From: an uncultured Luminiphilus sp.
Lineage (GTDB): Bacteria > Pseudomonadota > Gammaproteobacteria > Pseudomonadales > Halieaceae
NCBI GenBank assembly: GCA_938091995.1
Contig: CALKNZ010000011.1
Coordinates: 1 to 64,000, forward strand
Direction of reading: 5' to 3'
DNA: 64,000 nucleotides
A model generated the notes under the pieces. That model saw only the letters and a program-made list of their open reading frames with translations. It was not told the DNA's origin and did no database searches. Position 1 is the first letter of the stretch. Every line of letters begins with the position of its first letter. Below, piece after piece: positions 42,198 to 52,404 of the stretch. Both the position numbers and the translations under genes were made by a program.

Positions 42198-42731
42198 TTG
42201 TCTTTGTCACCGCTGACCGAAGCCCAAGTTCAGGAAATTGAGGCGCGCGTTAGCTACGATATCGATCGAGCTCAACGGATACTCGACATATCCCTAGATC
42301 GAATCGAAGCGCGCCTAGATCTTTCGGGGACCACGGCCGGTATGTACTGTTATAAGGGGCAGCACCGGTGGCTTCGTTTTAACCCCTGGGTATTTGCGAC
42401 CGACCTGTCGCTGCACCTGCAAGATACTGTGTCCCACGAAGTCGCACACTATGCGATTCATCAGCAGTTTGGGCGACGCAGAGTTAAGCCCCACGGTCTC
42501 GAATGGCAATCTTTAATGGTGGCTATGGGGGCCAATCCCGCCGCAACCTATACAGCGGATTTAAGTCATATTCCGGTGCGCCGCCAGCATCGGCATGCTT
42601 ACCGATGTGCCTGCAAAGACCATAGCGTATCCACCACGCGACATAATCGCATACGTGCGGGCAGAGCAATTTATCGCTGCTGTTCCTGTGGTGAGACTCT
42701 GGTGGCGGCGTTTGCACTCACGGACTGTTAG
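42198..42731 (+). CDS. SprT-like zinc metalloprotease domain protein
   Basis: DTVSHEVAHYAIHQQFG HExxH motif; CxC..CCSC zinc-ribbon-like C-terminus. Confidence 0.85.
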   Translation: MSLSPLTEAQVQEIEARVSYDIDRAQRILDISLDRIEARLDLSGTTAGMYCYKGQHRWLRFNPWVFATDLSLHLQDTVSHEVAHYAIHQQFGRRRVKPHGLEWQSLMVAMGANPAATYTADLSHIPVRRQHRHAYRCACKDHSVSTTRHNRIRAGRAIYRCCSCGETLVAAFALTDC

Positions 42732-42892
42732 CGCATTTATTTCGACAGTAATAACCATAATCCAGGGCATAGCCCTATGGGATGGCGTTCTTAAGTCGTA
42801 GAATGGCGGCTGTCAGATGCTTCCTTTGTTACACGGCGAGGGTTGTCGTCATCGGTCCCAAGTCTACTTGCTGGAAAAATTGAGAGAACACA

Positions 42893-43696
42893 ATGTCAAA
42901 ATTTGAAACCGTTAAAGTCACTCGTGATGGCGCTGTAGCCCGGGTTGCGTTCAATCGTCCTGACAGCCTTAACGCCATGAATGGCCAAATGCGCCGAGAG
43001 TTTTATGCCGCTGCGCGGGAGATCAATATGGATGATGCTATCCGCGTGATCATTTTAACGGGAGAGGGCAGAGCCTTTGGCGCGGGCGCTGATCTCGCCG
43101 AGGAGGGCGACGCAAGTGGTGCAAACTTGATGGTTGGGGCCCAGACTAGAGATGATCTGATTCATGAGTTTAAACCCGGTGTGTTAGCCATTGCCGAAGC
43201 GCCAAAGGTTTGGATCGCAGCAGTTAACGGGCCTTGTGCAGGTATTTCATACAGCTATGCAATGGCCTGTGATCTTGTGGTCATGGCTAAAGACGCCTAT
43301 CTGTATCAACCCTTTTCGGCTATTGGTTTGATTCCTGATGGCGGCTCAACCTGGCTGCTGCAAAAACTTATTGGTAGTCGCCGAGCCTTTGAACTAATGG
43401 CACTGGGCGAAAAGTTAGGTGCAGAGAAGGCGCTTGAATGGGGCATGGCTAATCGAGTTTTTGACAACGCGACCTTCGCGCAACAGGCCATGGATTTTGC
43501 TGAGAATCTGGCGGGACGTTCACCTTTGGCGCTTCGATATACCAAGGAAGCCTTGCGCTTTGCGGCTACGGCATCTTTAAGCGACACGATCATTAAAGAG
43601 GCTGACTTACAGGAGTTTTGTATTTCGAGCGAGGACTGTCCCAACGCTGTGGCCGCTTTTTTTGATAAAAAACCCTACACTTGGAAGGGTCGGTGA
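42893..43696 (+). CDS. enoyl-CoA hydratase/isomerase family protein
   Basis: FNRPDSLNAMNGQMRREF, GEGRAFGAGADLAE, PCAGISYSYAMACDLVVM. Confidence 0.93.
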   Translation: MSKFETVKVTRDGAVARVAFNRPDSLNAMNGQMRREFYAAAREINMDDAIRVIILTGEGRAFGAGADLAEEGDASGANLMVGAQTRDDLIHEFKPGVLAIAEAPKVWIAAVNGPCAGISYSYAMACDLVVMAKDAYLYQPFSAIGLIPDGGSTWLLQKLIGSRRAFELMALGEKLGAEKALEWGMANRVFDNATFAQQAMDFAENLAGRSPLALRYTKEALRFAATASLSDTIIKEADLQEFCISSEDCPNAVAAFFDKKPYTWKGR

Positions 43697-43741
43697 GTCC
43701 GCGCTCATTCGCTATCTGACTCGGTATTTGGTACTGCTAAC

Positions 43742-45616
43742 GTGAGAACAATCATGAAAAATCTAACATGGGTTGCATTGATTTTTGCCGTAACCTTTAC
43801 GATGAGCGTCCAGGCGGACGAAAAAAAACTGCTGTGGGGCGATACGCACCTGCATACAACCTATTCCTCGGATGCCTTTGCTAACAATAATCTTACCGCC
43901 ACTCCTGACATGGCCTACCGCTTTGCCAAAGGCGCTCCTGTCGTTCACGGCTGGGATGGTCGGCGTGTACAGTTGGAGACACCTTTAGATTTTTTGGTTG
44001 TGTCAGATCATGCAGAGCTCATGGGTGTAATCCGGAGCGTCTACTATGATGGGATCACACGTGATGATCTGTCTCTGATAGATAAGTTAAAGGCTTGGAT
44101 AGCGACTTCAATACTGCGTAATGCCGTCGATCAGCAAACCGCCCGTAATTTGTTTCTCGCTGTGCTGCCAGAACCCACCGATGATTACGCGGCTGCGGCG
44201 CAGAATTGGAATACGGATATTGGTTGGATTCCCGATTTGCCCGAGGTTGAAGCTGATGCATGGAAGACCATTACTAACGCTGCTGATGCTCACAACGCCC
44301 CGGGCGACTTCACCGCGTTAATCGGATGGGAATACAGTGCCATTCCTGGAGGCGCTAATCTTCACCGTATAGTGGTCGGCGATATTGACGCAGAAACCGC
44401 TCAAACGTTTGTACCTTATGGCCTAGATAACAGCTCATTTCCTGAGGATCTCTGGGAGTGGCTCGAAACTACAGCAGACTCTACGGGGGGCACATTTTTA
44501 GCAATTCCGCACAATTCCAATATCTCAAAAGGCATTATGTTTGACCTGACATCCTTGCGAGGAGAGAAAATAGACGCGCGTTATGCCGAGCGCAGACGCT
44601 ACTGGGAACCCCTGGTTGAAATCACGCAAATCAAAGGTGATTCCGAGACACATTCGGCTTTATCTCCAGATGACGAGTTTGCCGATTTCGAAACCTACCC
44701 CTTTTATATTCAGAGTCGATGGACTGAATATGCACCAAAGCCTGGCGATTATGTGCGATCAGCACTGCGTAGAGGGCTGAGTCTGGAAGCTGATTTGGGC
44801 ATCAATCCCTACCAATTCGGTGTCATAGGTTCTACCGATGGCCACACGGCGCTAGCGAGTGCAGAGGAGGCTAATTTTCAGGGTAAGTTTGTAACAGACT
44901 CAATACCCAGTAAAAAGAGTAATGGCTGGGGTGACGAGCCGCAAAGACCTTTCGGTTGGGCAATGTCGGCCTCCGGATTGGCGGCAGTATGGGCGGAAGA
45001 AAATACCCGTGAAAGCATTGTCGCTGCCATGCGCAGGCGAGAAGTATACGCCACCACTGGCCCGCGTATCGGTGTCAGGGTCTATGGAGGATGGAACTTA
45101 GGGCCGGAATCTTTGGACGACGCTAGTTTCCCTGACAATATTGTCTCCCAAGCTGTGCCTATGGGCGGAGAGCTGATGACTGCAGCAGAGGGCGCAACGC
45201 CCACATTGCTCATTGAGGCTACGGCCGATCCCGCATCGGGTTCACTGGACAGAGTGCAGGTCATTAAAGGCTGGACGCTTGGCGATGGCAGTACCCGAGA
45301 GCGGATCTATAACGTGGCTTGGGCTGGGGGCGATCGATTGCGACAAGATGGGTCACTGGCGCCCATTGCAAATACCGTCGACCTGTCCACTGGATTAGTC
45401 GATAACAGTATTGGGGCCGCTCGTCTAACCGCGGCCTGGAGCGATCCAGATTTTGATCCCAGTCAATCGGCCTTTTATTACGTACGAGTATTGCAAATAC
45501 CAACGGCGCGCCATTCCTTGCTGGATAAGCTGGCACTGGGTGGTGAGGTTGATACGCTGCGCCCAGACACCCTGCAGGAGCGTGCTTACACGTCGTCCAT
45601 TTGGTATCGCCCTTAA
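43742..45616 (+). CDS. DUF3604 domain protein, probably exported
   Basis: Signal peptide; WGDTHLHTTYSSDAF, VVSDHAELMG, IPHNSNISKG, GSTDGHT. Confidence 0.88.
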   Translation: MRTIMKNLTWVALIFAVTFTMSVQADEKKLLWGDTHLHTTYSSDAFANNNLTATPDMAYRFAKGAPVVHGWDGRRVQLETPLDFLVVSDHAELMGVIRSVYYDGITRDDLSLIDKLKAWIATSILRNAVDQQTARNLFLAVLPEPTDDYAAAAQNWNTDIGWIPDLPEVEADAWKTITNAADAHNAPGDFTALIGWEYSAIPGGANLHRIVVGDIDAETAQTFVPYGLDNSSFPEDLWEWLETTADSTGGTFLAIPHNSNISKGIMFDLTSLRGEKIDARYAERRRYWEPLVEITQIKGDSETHSALSPDDEFADFETYPFYIQSRWTEYAPKPGDYVRSALRRGLSLEADLGINPYQFGVIGSTDGHTALASAEEANFQGKFVTDSIPSKKSNGWGDEPQRPFGWAMSASGLAAVWAEENTRESIVAAMRRREVYATTGPRIGVRVYGGWNLGPESLDDASFPDNIVSQAVPMGGELMTAAEGATPTLLIEATADPASGSLDRVQVIKGWTLGDGSTRERIYNVAWAGGDRLRQDGSLAPIANTVDLSTGLVDNSIGAARLTAAWSDPDFDPSQSAFYYVRVLQIPTARHSLLDKLALGGEVDTLRPDTLQERAYTSSIWYRP

Positions 45617-45696
45617 CTGGACAATCACCCAGCCGGTAAGCCTGATTCCTCCAAAGGTCTCGACCAAGCTTAAAAGACTGGGCCTGCAAGGATCCA

Positions 45697-48450
45697 TTAA
45701 GTCGCCACGACCACCCTAAGTGCTTGGCTGACAGCTTGTGTATCGCCAACGGAGGCCAGTGTTGCAGCGATACGTGACTCCAGTTCAACGATCTCAATAT
45801 CGCGCACAGCAGGATTAACGCTGCGCAAGTACACAAGGCGATTGAGCTCTGCACCCAGCTGCTCATTTATTGCGGTAGCCGCATCCCGTTTTCTTGTTTC
45901 CAGCTCGGCTTTAGCTAAGGCGTCGGCCGCTTTTAGCTGTTGCTCCAGCAAGGATCGAATTCTCCTCATCACATTGGCAGCGGTTGCAGTAGCGACGGGA
46001 CCAACCATACGATTGAGCGCCTGATGCCCCATACTCTTAGCGCGATCGATGCACTTAGGGTCAATGACAAAGCGCAAAGGGGTCTGGTCGACATAGCGAC
46101 CCATTTCAAGGTGGCTCGGCGCCATGCAGTCGAGGCTATACACACATTCCAGCAACACAGTGCCACCGGGTATCTTGGGGTGCTTGAGCGTCCCCAAGGC
46201 CGAATTTCCTAGTTCGCTACTCAATACGACCGACATGGCTTCTCGGAGCAACGGGTGTTCCCGAGTCAAAAATAATACGTCATCCCGCGCCAGAGCGGTT
46301 TCTCGATCAAAACTGACCACGGTGCCATCTTCATTGAGACCTGGCAGTTCACCTGTAATCATCATTTCTGTCGGTTTCAACAACTGAGTCGTTTCAGAGT
46401 GGTAGTCCTGACTCACGCCAATGCGGTCAAATAAAAGTTCTGCAAAGTTCAGAACCTGATCAGGTGTTTCTTCCCGTCGAATGGTGTCAATAATCGCGGC
46501 GCCGCGCTCGGGGTTGTGAGAATTCAACTCCAACAAACGATCACGCCCTTCACGCATTTCTAATTCCAGTGAAGTGCGCAGTTCAAGAGATGCCTTTAGC
46601 AACTGTTCGACTGAGGCGTGAGGATTTGCTAGCGCCGTATCGAGCTCCTGCTGAAACTTTTGTAAGACGGTATAGCCCACGGCACAACTACTGGTAAACG
46701 CTCCGAGAGCTCGATCGTGCCACTGAAAGAGCACCTCCTGAGCACTATTGCGTAGGAAGGGCACATGGATCAACACCTCGGCTGTCTGGCCAATTCTGTC
46801 CAATCTACCGATACGCTGTTCTAACAAATCAGGATTTTTGGGCAGGTCAAAGCAAATAAGGTGATGGGCAAATTGGAAATTGCGACCTTCACTGCCAATT
46901 TCAGAGCAAATTAGCGCCTGTGCGCCACCGTGTTCATCGGCGAAATACGCTGCGGCACGATCACGTTCAACAAGTGTCAGTCCCTCGTGAAAAGCGGCAC
47001 AGCGAATACCTGCACGCAAATGCAGTTGATGTTCTAGTGCTAGGGCGGTCGTTGCATTTGCGGCGATCACCAGCACTTTCTCTGGACGTAATGCGCGAAG
47101 CTGAGCCTCTAGCCATCGGACACGTGGATCGTGTTCTAGCCATTGCTCTTCTGGGAAAGAGACCTCTGGAAACAGCTCCCCACGGTTTTCACTATATATT
47201 TCAGGCGGATCCAAAGGGTAGGCAGACAACTTACGGGTCGGAAATCCAGGTACTGACGCGCGGGTATTGCGGAATAACACACGCCCTGTTCCGTAGCGAT
47301 CAAGTAATTGTCTGATTTGGGATTCACTATCTGCATTTTTATCGACCCCCGAGGGCAGAGAAACGACCTTTTGACCCGACTGAAGCAACTCAATAACACC
47401 ATTCCACTCAGTAAATAGCGCTTGTTCTGCCAGGAAAGCTGTCAAATCACTGAATCGATCGGGATCCAATAGACGAAGTCTGTCAAAGTGGCTCTCTATG
47501 CCGGCCTGCTCCGGCGTGGCCGTTAGGAGAAGTAGGCCAGTACAACGGACCGCAAGGGCCTCAACAAAGCCTGAAAGAGCCTCCTCCTGAGCATTCTGAT
47601 GACTCAGATGATGCGCCTCATCAACAATAACCATGTCCCAGTGCGCAGCTAGGGCACTAGCTCTAGCATCTTCATGCTCAGCCATGAGCGAAAAAGGGCA
47701 TAAAATTAGCTGCTCTGAGTCGAAAGCTGATTCGATTTCAAGGTCAGTTAGGCGGTCATGATCAAATAAAGAAAACGCCAAACTAAAGCGCCTTAGCATC
47801 TCGACGAGCCACTGGTGTATCAAAGAGTCAGGAACGAGAATCAGAACTCTGGAGGCTCGTCCGGAGGCGAGTTGTTGCGACAGGATAAGGCCCGCTTCAA
47901 TCGTTTTGCCAAGTCCGACTTCGTCCGCTAGCAGCACTCTGGGGGCCATGCGCGTACCCACTTCGCTGGCGATATAAACCTGATGAGACAGTAGTGATGT
48001 TCGTGCTCCTAGGAGGCCGCGCACGGCACTACCTGAGAAATGGGCGCGTTGCTTTAATGTTTCGTAGCGGAGTTGGAAGTCGAGTAGCTTGTCTAATTGA
48101 TTGTTTAAAAGCCGATCTCTAGGCGAGCGGAGTTGTATGTGGGGATCAATGTCAAGCTCGGAAACGAGCTCTTGTTCCCCAGCATCACTTTCGATCAGGT
48201 AGGCGAGGATCCCCTCAGATTCGTGCCGTTCCAAAACCGTATATTCGTGCCCATTGATATGTTGGTAACGGTCGCCGCTTTCGAGGATCAGTCGTGTCAA
48301 AGGCGCACGATCTGTTGCGTAGGTGCGTTCTTCTCCGACTGCGGGAAAATGCAAAGTTATCCGTCTTCCATCGAGCTCCACTACAATCCCCAGGCCTAGT
48401 TCGACGTCAGCATGACTGACCCAACGTTGCCCGATCGCAAATTCACTCAT
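45697..48450 (-). CDS. rapA: RNA polymerase-associated SNF2-family ATPase RapA
   Basis: LLADEVGLGKTIEAGLI, VDEAHHL, EQRIGRLDRIGQ; N-terminal ..IGQRWVSHADVELGLGIV. Confidence 0.95.
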   Translation of the reverse strand: MSEFAIGQRWVSHADVELGLGIVVELDGRRITLHFPAVGEERTYATDRAPLTRLILESGDRYQHINGHEYTVLERHESEGILAYLIESDAGEQELVSELDIDPHIQLRSPRDRLLNNQLDKLLDFQLRYETLKQRAHFSGSAVRGLLGARTSLLSHQVYIASEVGTRMAPRVLLADEVGLGKTIEAGLILSQQLASGRASRVLILVPDSLIHQWLVEMLRRFSLAFSLFDHDRLTDLEIESAFDSEQLILCPFSLMAEHEDARASALAAHWDMVIVDEAHHLSHQNAQEEALSGFVEALAVRCTGLLLLTATPEQAGIESHFDRLRLLDPDRFSDLTAFLAEQALFTEWNGVIELLQSGQKVVSLPSGVDKNADSESQIRQLLDRYGTGRVLFRNTRASVPGFPTRKLSAYPLDPPEIYSENRGELFPEVSFPEEQWLEHDPRVRWLEAQLRALRPEKVLVIAANATTALALEHQLHLRAGIRCAAFHEGLTLVERDRAAAYFADEHGGAQALICSEIGSEGRNFQFAHHLICFDLPKNPDLLEQRIGRLDRIGQTAEVLIHVPFLRNSAQEVLFQWHDRALGAFTSSCAVGYTVLQKFQQELDTALANPHASVEQLLKASLELRTSLELEMREGRDRLLELNSHNPERGAAIIDTIRREETPDQVLNFAELLFDRIGVSQDYHSETTQLLKPTEMMITGELPGLNEDGTVVSFDRETALARDDVLFLTREHPLLREAMSVVLSSELGNSALGTLKHPKIPGGTVLLECVYSLDCMAPSHLEMGRYVDQTPLRFVIDPKCIDRAKSMGHQALNRMVGPVATATAANVMRRIRSLLEQQLKAADALAKAELETRKRDAATAINEQLGAELNRLVYLRSVNPAVRDIEIVELESRIAATLASVGDTQAVSQALRVVVAT

Positions 48451-49271
48451 GGATCAGCGAAAAACAGCGCCATGCTGTTTCTCCGAACGGCTCTCAACAG
48501 TGCTTCAACGGGCATGTTTTTAATCTCAGCAATTTGTGCGGCAATTAGCGGTAAAAAGCGGGGGGAATTTACCCGACCACGAAAGGGGACCGGCGTGAGG
48601 TAGGGGGCATCGGTTTCTAATACGATTTTATCGATTGGGGTGGCGTCGATAACGGCGCGCACATTGTCGGCGTTTTTGAACGTGCAGATACCATTAAATC
48701 CCAAACAAAACCCCTCGGATAGACAAAAGTCGGCGAGGCTTTGAGAGCTGGTAAAACTATGGATCACTCCTTTTTTCTTCAAATGCCTTGCGTGGTTTTC
48801 CAGCACGGCACGGGTGTCGGCATCCGCCTCTCGTGTGTGTATGACTACGGGCAGATCTAACTCGGCGGCTAGAGCCAGCTGCGCCTCAAATGCTTCAGTC
48901 TGAGCTTTAGGGGAGGCGTGCTCATAGTAGTAGTCTAGACCAATCTCGCCGATCGCCACGACCTTGTGGTGAGCAGCCCCTCGGGCTACAGCTTGAGCTA
49001 CCGATGTGTTCCATGATGAGGCTTCATGGGGATGTATACCTTGTGTGCCCCAAATATTTTCATGGCCATCGCACAGGTCCAACACAGTCGATAGATTATC
49101 CGGTGACACCGCAATGGTAACAATACGCTCCACGCCGGCCTCACAAATCGCACGCAGTTCTTCGTGCATAGTCTCCTGCGCCAGATAATCGAGGTGACAG
49201 TGCGTCTCGATAATGGGCGTTTGGAAGTGTGGAATCGATTGGAGGGTGCGTTTAGACATGAACAGCAGCAA
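48447..49271 (-). CDS. TatD family metal-dependent DNase
   Basis: IIETHCHLDYL, AIGEIGLDYYYEHA, LETDAPYLTPVPFRGRVNSP. Confidence 0.94.
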   Translation of the reverse strand: MLLFMSKRTLQSIPHFQTPIIETHCHLDYLAQETMHEELRAICEAGVERIVTIAVSPDNLSTVLDLCDGHENIWGTQGIHPHEASSWNTSVAQAVARGAAHHKVVAIGEIGLDYYYEHASPKAQTEAFEAQLALAAELDLPVVIHTREADADTRAVLENHARHLKKKGVIHSFTSSQSLADFCLSEGFCLGFNGICTFKNADNVRAVIDATPIDKIVLETDAPYLTPVPFRGRVNSPRFLPLIAAQIAEIKNMPVEALLRAVRRNSMALFFADP

Positions 49272-49341
49272 ACTTAGACCGCGCTATTATGCCACTTCTT
49301 AGTGACCATAGAAATAGTTGGCAGGCATTCCCGGATTAAAC

Positions 49342-50283
49342 CTAGCCGCGGTGAACGGTTCGTAAACGCATACTTCGAACCGTATCGACGATTTCGTTCC
49401 ACAGCCATTGGTGAGCGGGAGACGCCTGGGTTCGTCTGTGAGCTACCAGTGCGTAGTCCACATATTGAGCGTCTTCTGGGGGTAACGGCAACGCAATAAC
49501 GTCCCGGGTTGCGCCTTGATTCCTTGCGAGATAGGCCGGGCAAACCAAAGTGAAATTTGTTTCCCTAAGTATCTCTAACGCGGTTAAAAGGTGCGATGTT
49601 TCCAGCATTGCGACAGAGCCTGCTCGCATTTTCGCATGAGGAGAGAGTGGCAACTCGGTATCACTGCGATCAGATACATACAGGCTGATAGCAGGATACT
49701 CTGTCAGGCTGTCCCTAGTGAGTGGCCTACTGGCCAAGGGGTGACCATCTCGCACAAATACTGCTAGGGGTGATCCTCCTAGAGACTGGTACCGGAATTC
49801 CTCAGAATAATCAGACCGAGTCAATTGCACAGCGAAATCCAGCCCACCTGCCGCAAGTTTATCAAGTTGGCCCTCCACTCGAGTGATTGTTCGCAGGCTT
49901 AGGCCCGGTGCAATCTTTTGTAATCGCGCCGTGAGTGGCGGAAGCAGGGAGAGTCCCACATATTCAGAGATGGCTATGGTGATCTCTCCTTTGTAGGTGC
50001 TGGGTGAAAAATCACCCGCCTCAAGGAGTGCTTCAGCGGCAGCTAACAGTGCAGGTAGTTCAGCAGCAATAGACAGTGCTCTGGGCGTCGGCTGAATTCC
50101 GCGTTTCGAGCGCACAAATAGCGGGTCATTGAAGGTCTCCCTGAGGCGGCCTAAGGTTTTAGACATTGCCGGTTGGGTGATGGACATTCGTTTCGCTGCT
50201 GATGAGACGCTGCATTCTTCCAGTAGTATTTGCAATGAAACCAATAGGTTAAGGTCAACTTTTGAGAGCTTTTTAATATCCAT
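49342..50283 (-). CDS. LysR family transcriptional regulator
   Basis: MDIKKLSKVDLNLLVSLQILLEECSVSSAAKRMSITQPAMSKTLGRLRETFNDPLFVR HTH. Confidence 0.94.
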   Translation of the reverse strand: MDIKKLSKVDLNLLVSLQILLEECSVSSAAKRMSITQPAMSKTLGRLRETFNDPLFVRSKRGIQPTPRALSIAAELPALLAAAEALLEAGDFSPSTYKGEITIAISEYVGLSLLPPLTARLQKIAPGLSLRTITRVEGQLDKLAAGGLDFAVQLTRSDYSEEFRYQSLGGSPLAVFVRDGHPLASRPLTRDSLTEYPAISLYVSDRSDTELPLSPHAKMRAGSVAMLETSHLLTALEILRETNFTLVCPAYLARNQGATRDVIALPLPPEDAQYVDYALVAHRRTQASPAHQWLWNEIVDTVRSMRLRTVHRG

Positions 50284-50436
50284 AAATTCAATAATGCCAT
50301 GAAAGAATATAAAAGATGAAATAAATACATTTGATTTATGTGTCCAGGAATAGAGAATAGCACCATTGATGTGATTACGGCAGTTAGTGGCCTTTGCCCT
50401 ACGGCTGCAACTCACTCAGGTCCTTTTAAGTTTTTA

Positions 50437-50461
50437 CCCGCCATTTGGCGGGTTTTTTTTT
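50437..50461 (+). terminator. plus-strand rho-independent terminator without an annotated upstream plus-strand gene
   Basis: CCCGCC-attt-GGCGGG followed by 9 T. Confidence 0.85.
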
Positions 50462-50485
50462 GTGCCATAGGTTTACACTAGCTTC

Positions 50486-51751
50486 ATGTTTGGTCATTTA
50501 AAGTCCCGGAATCTTTCCCTGCATCAGGGGGTGTTTTACATCTTACTGCTGGCAGGCTGGGCCTCCGCCGGCGTTGCGGGAGAGCCTCAGCCCTGGGGTA
50601 TCCATATTCTCTGGCCAGACACCCCGGGGGCTGAATTAGGGGCAGGGGAACCCTCATCAGCGCTGACTGTTCAGCGACGTCTGGAAGCCACTGCAAGGGA
50701 GATTGAGGCTCTGGAAGCGAGCCTAGGGCCCTATTCGCCTGAGCTGACACCCAAGCTAGTCAATGCGGCTCGAGAGGCTCAAGAGTATGGAGTGGCTGAA
50801 ACAGCCCTTGAATTTTATAAGTGGGCATTACACAGCACACGGATAAACAACGGATTGAGCACTGCCGAACAACTCCCCTTACTCGAGAGTATTCTTGAAT
50901 TGTTGCGTGATAAAGGCGACCCCATCGATGTTGGACGCCAGATCGATTACTTTTATCGACTCTTAGGTCGCGGTGCTGAACCTTGGACAGATCAGCGCCT
51001 AGAAGCTTCGGTTCGGTGGCTGTCGGTGCAGAGTGAGATCTTCGCGAGTATGGCGTGGTCTGGTAAAGAGTCTGATGTTTTGTTCGTCATAAGACACGGC
51101 GATGATATGACTAAAGCCGTCTGCGAAAGTGATCAGTGGCAGCAACCTTGGTGTAAATTCCTGAGTCTTGAGGTCCTTAAACTCTATTATTTAGTCGATT
51201 TCAATGTTGACCCTCTAGTGGCGGATACCTTTGGTGTCTCTCAAGATCGCTACCCCAGTCCTTACCAGCAAAATCGCGATCAATCGCCAGGTGAGTTTCG
51301 CTTGCGCAATATCGAAAGCACGCTGGGATCCAGCGCGAGAGGACTCATTGATCGTGCACTGAAGATATTTCCCAATGACGAGGTCTTGCTACATGCCAAG
51401 GCCGATTGGTTAATGCTAAAGGGGCGGCAGGCGCAGGCACTAGACATTTATCGGGAGTTGCAACGCCAGGGCAGCTATGATTTTTCAAGTCCGGGGGCGC
51501 TGCCAGAAATTCCCAAGCTGAGCCGCGATCATCGCTTTAGCCGCGAGTGGTCGACCTTTGATATTCGCGCAGAGGTCACCCCCCGAGGCAACCTCAAAAA
51601 TGTTGAGGTAAACGAAAAGTCCTCTCCTGAAAATAAGTTGGCAGGGTTTGCCCGGCGTCAGTTACGTGACATGCGCTTTCGACCCGCCTTAACGGAGTCT
51701 GGAGAAGCCACAGAGAGCACTATTGTCTGGCAGGTGAAAGTGCTGCGTTAA
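50486..51751 (+). CDS. hypothetical exported protein with TonB-C-terminal-like end
   Basis: Signal-like N-terminus; C-terminal FDIRAEVTPRGNLKNVEV...RQLRDMRFRPAL resembling energy-transducer TonB C-terminus. Confidence 0.75.
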   Translation: MFGHLKSRNLSLHQGVFYILLLAGWASAGVAGEPQPWGIHILWPDTPGAELGAGEPSSALTVQRRLEATAREIEALEASLGPYSPELTPKLVNAAREAQEYGVAETALEFYKWALHSTRINNGLSTAEQLPLLESILELLRDKGDPIDVGRQIDYFYRLLGRGAEPWTDQRLEASVRWLSVQSEIFASMAWSGKESDVLFVIRHGDDMTKAVCESDQWQQPWCKFLSLEVLKLYYLVDFNVDPLVADTFGVSQDRYPSPYQQNRDQSPGEFRLRNIESTLGSSARGLIDRALKIFPNDEVLLHAKADWLMLKGRQAQALDIYRELQRQGSYDFSSPGALPEIPKLSRDHRFSREWSTFDIRAEVTPRGNLKNVEVNEKSSPENKLAGFARRQLRDMRFRPALTESGEATESTIVWQVKVLR

Positions 51752-51762
51752 ACACAAAATGG

Positions 51763-52404
51763 CTACTGATTATTGATGACCAGCAGTGCTCCAGTCGCTT
51801 TGATTTTCCCTTTGAGTGCCCAATGTATGAGCTCACCACCATGGCGGGTAATGGCTTTTTCTGCCATTTCATGGAAGGTAGGTCGCTCCGGGTCGGCAAT
51901 CACAATTTGGCCAACGCCGGCATCAATTGCACGATCTATTAACTTGCCAACGGGTTTGACGAGTTCCTCCCAAAAACAAACATCTGCTGCAACTAAAAGG
52001 TCGAAGGATCTGAGTTGGGATTTTTTCAATGCTTCGAAGCGCCGTACCATCGGTGTTGTGGTGACGCCATTGAGTTCAGCCACAGCATTGAGATACGGAA
52101 AAACTGCTGGGTCAGCGTCGAGTGAGGTCACAGAAGCGCCAAACTTTTTCGCGCACCAAATACCTGTAATACCCCAGCCACAACCGGCATCGAGCACCTG
52201 ATTAACAGTTTCTGGCGGATTTTTGTGAAGATAATCCATAATAAGAAAACTGGAACGCCACAGCTTCGTCCCGTGGATAGACGGTTCGTATCCTTCCCGT
52301 TTTACTCTTCTGATAACTTTGTGACCTGCGGTTGGCAGCGTCACCCCACGAAATTTACGCTCAGTAACCTGGGGCTTTTTCACTTTGCTAACGGCATCGC
52401 TCAT
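51763..52404 (-). CDS. class I SAM-dependent methyltransferase
   Basis: VLDAGCGWGITGIWCAKKFGASVTSLDAD. Confidence 0.85.
   Translation of the reverse strand: MSDAVSKVKKPQVTERKFRGVTLPTAGHKVIRRVKREGYEPSIHGTKLWRSSFLIMDYLHKNPPETVNQVLDAGCGWGITGIWCAKKFGASVTSLDADPAVFPYLNAVAELNGVTTTPMVRRFEALKKSQLRSFDLLVAADVCFWEELVKPVGKLIDRAIDAGVGQIVIADPERPTFHEMAEKAITRHGGELIHWALKGKIKATGALLVINNQ

Noticed and set aside
45264-45866. 200-aa minus-strand ORF across the DUF3604/rapA junction
   Set aside because: Overlaps two well-supported genes on both sides and has Trp/Arg-rich antisense-type composition.
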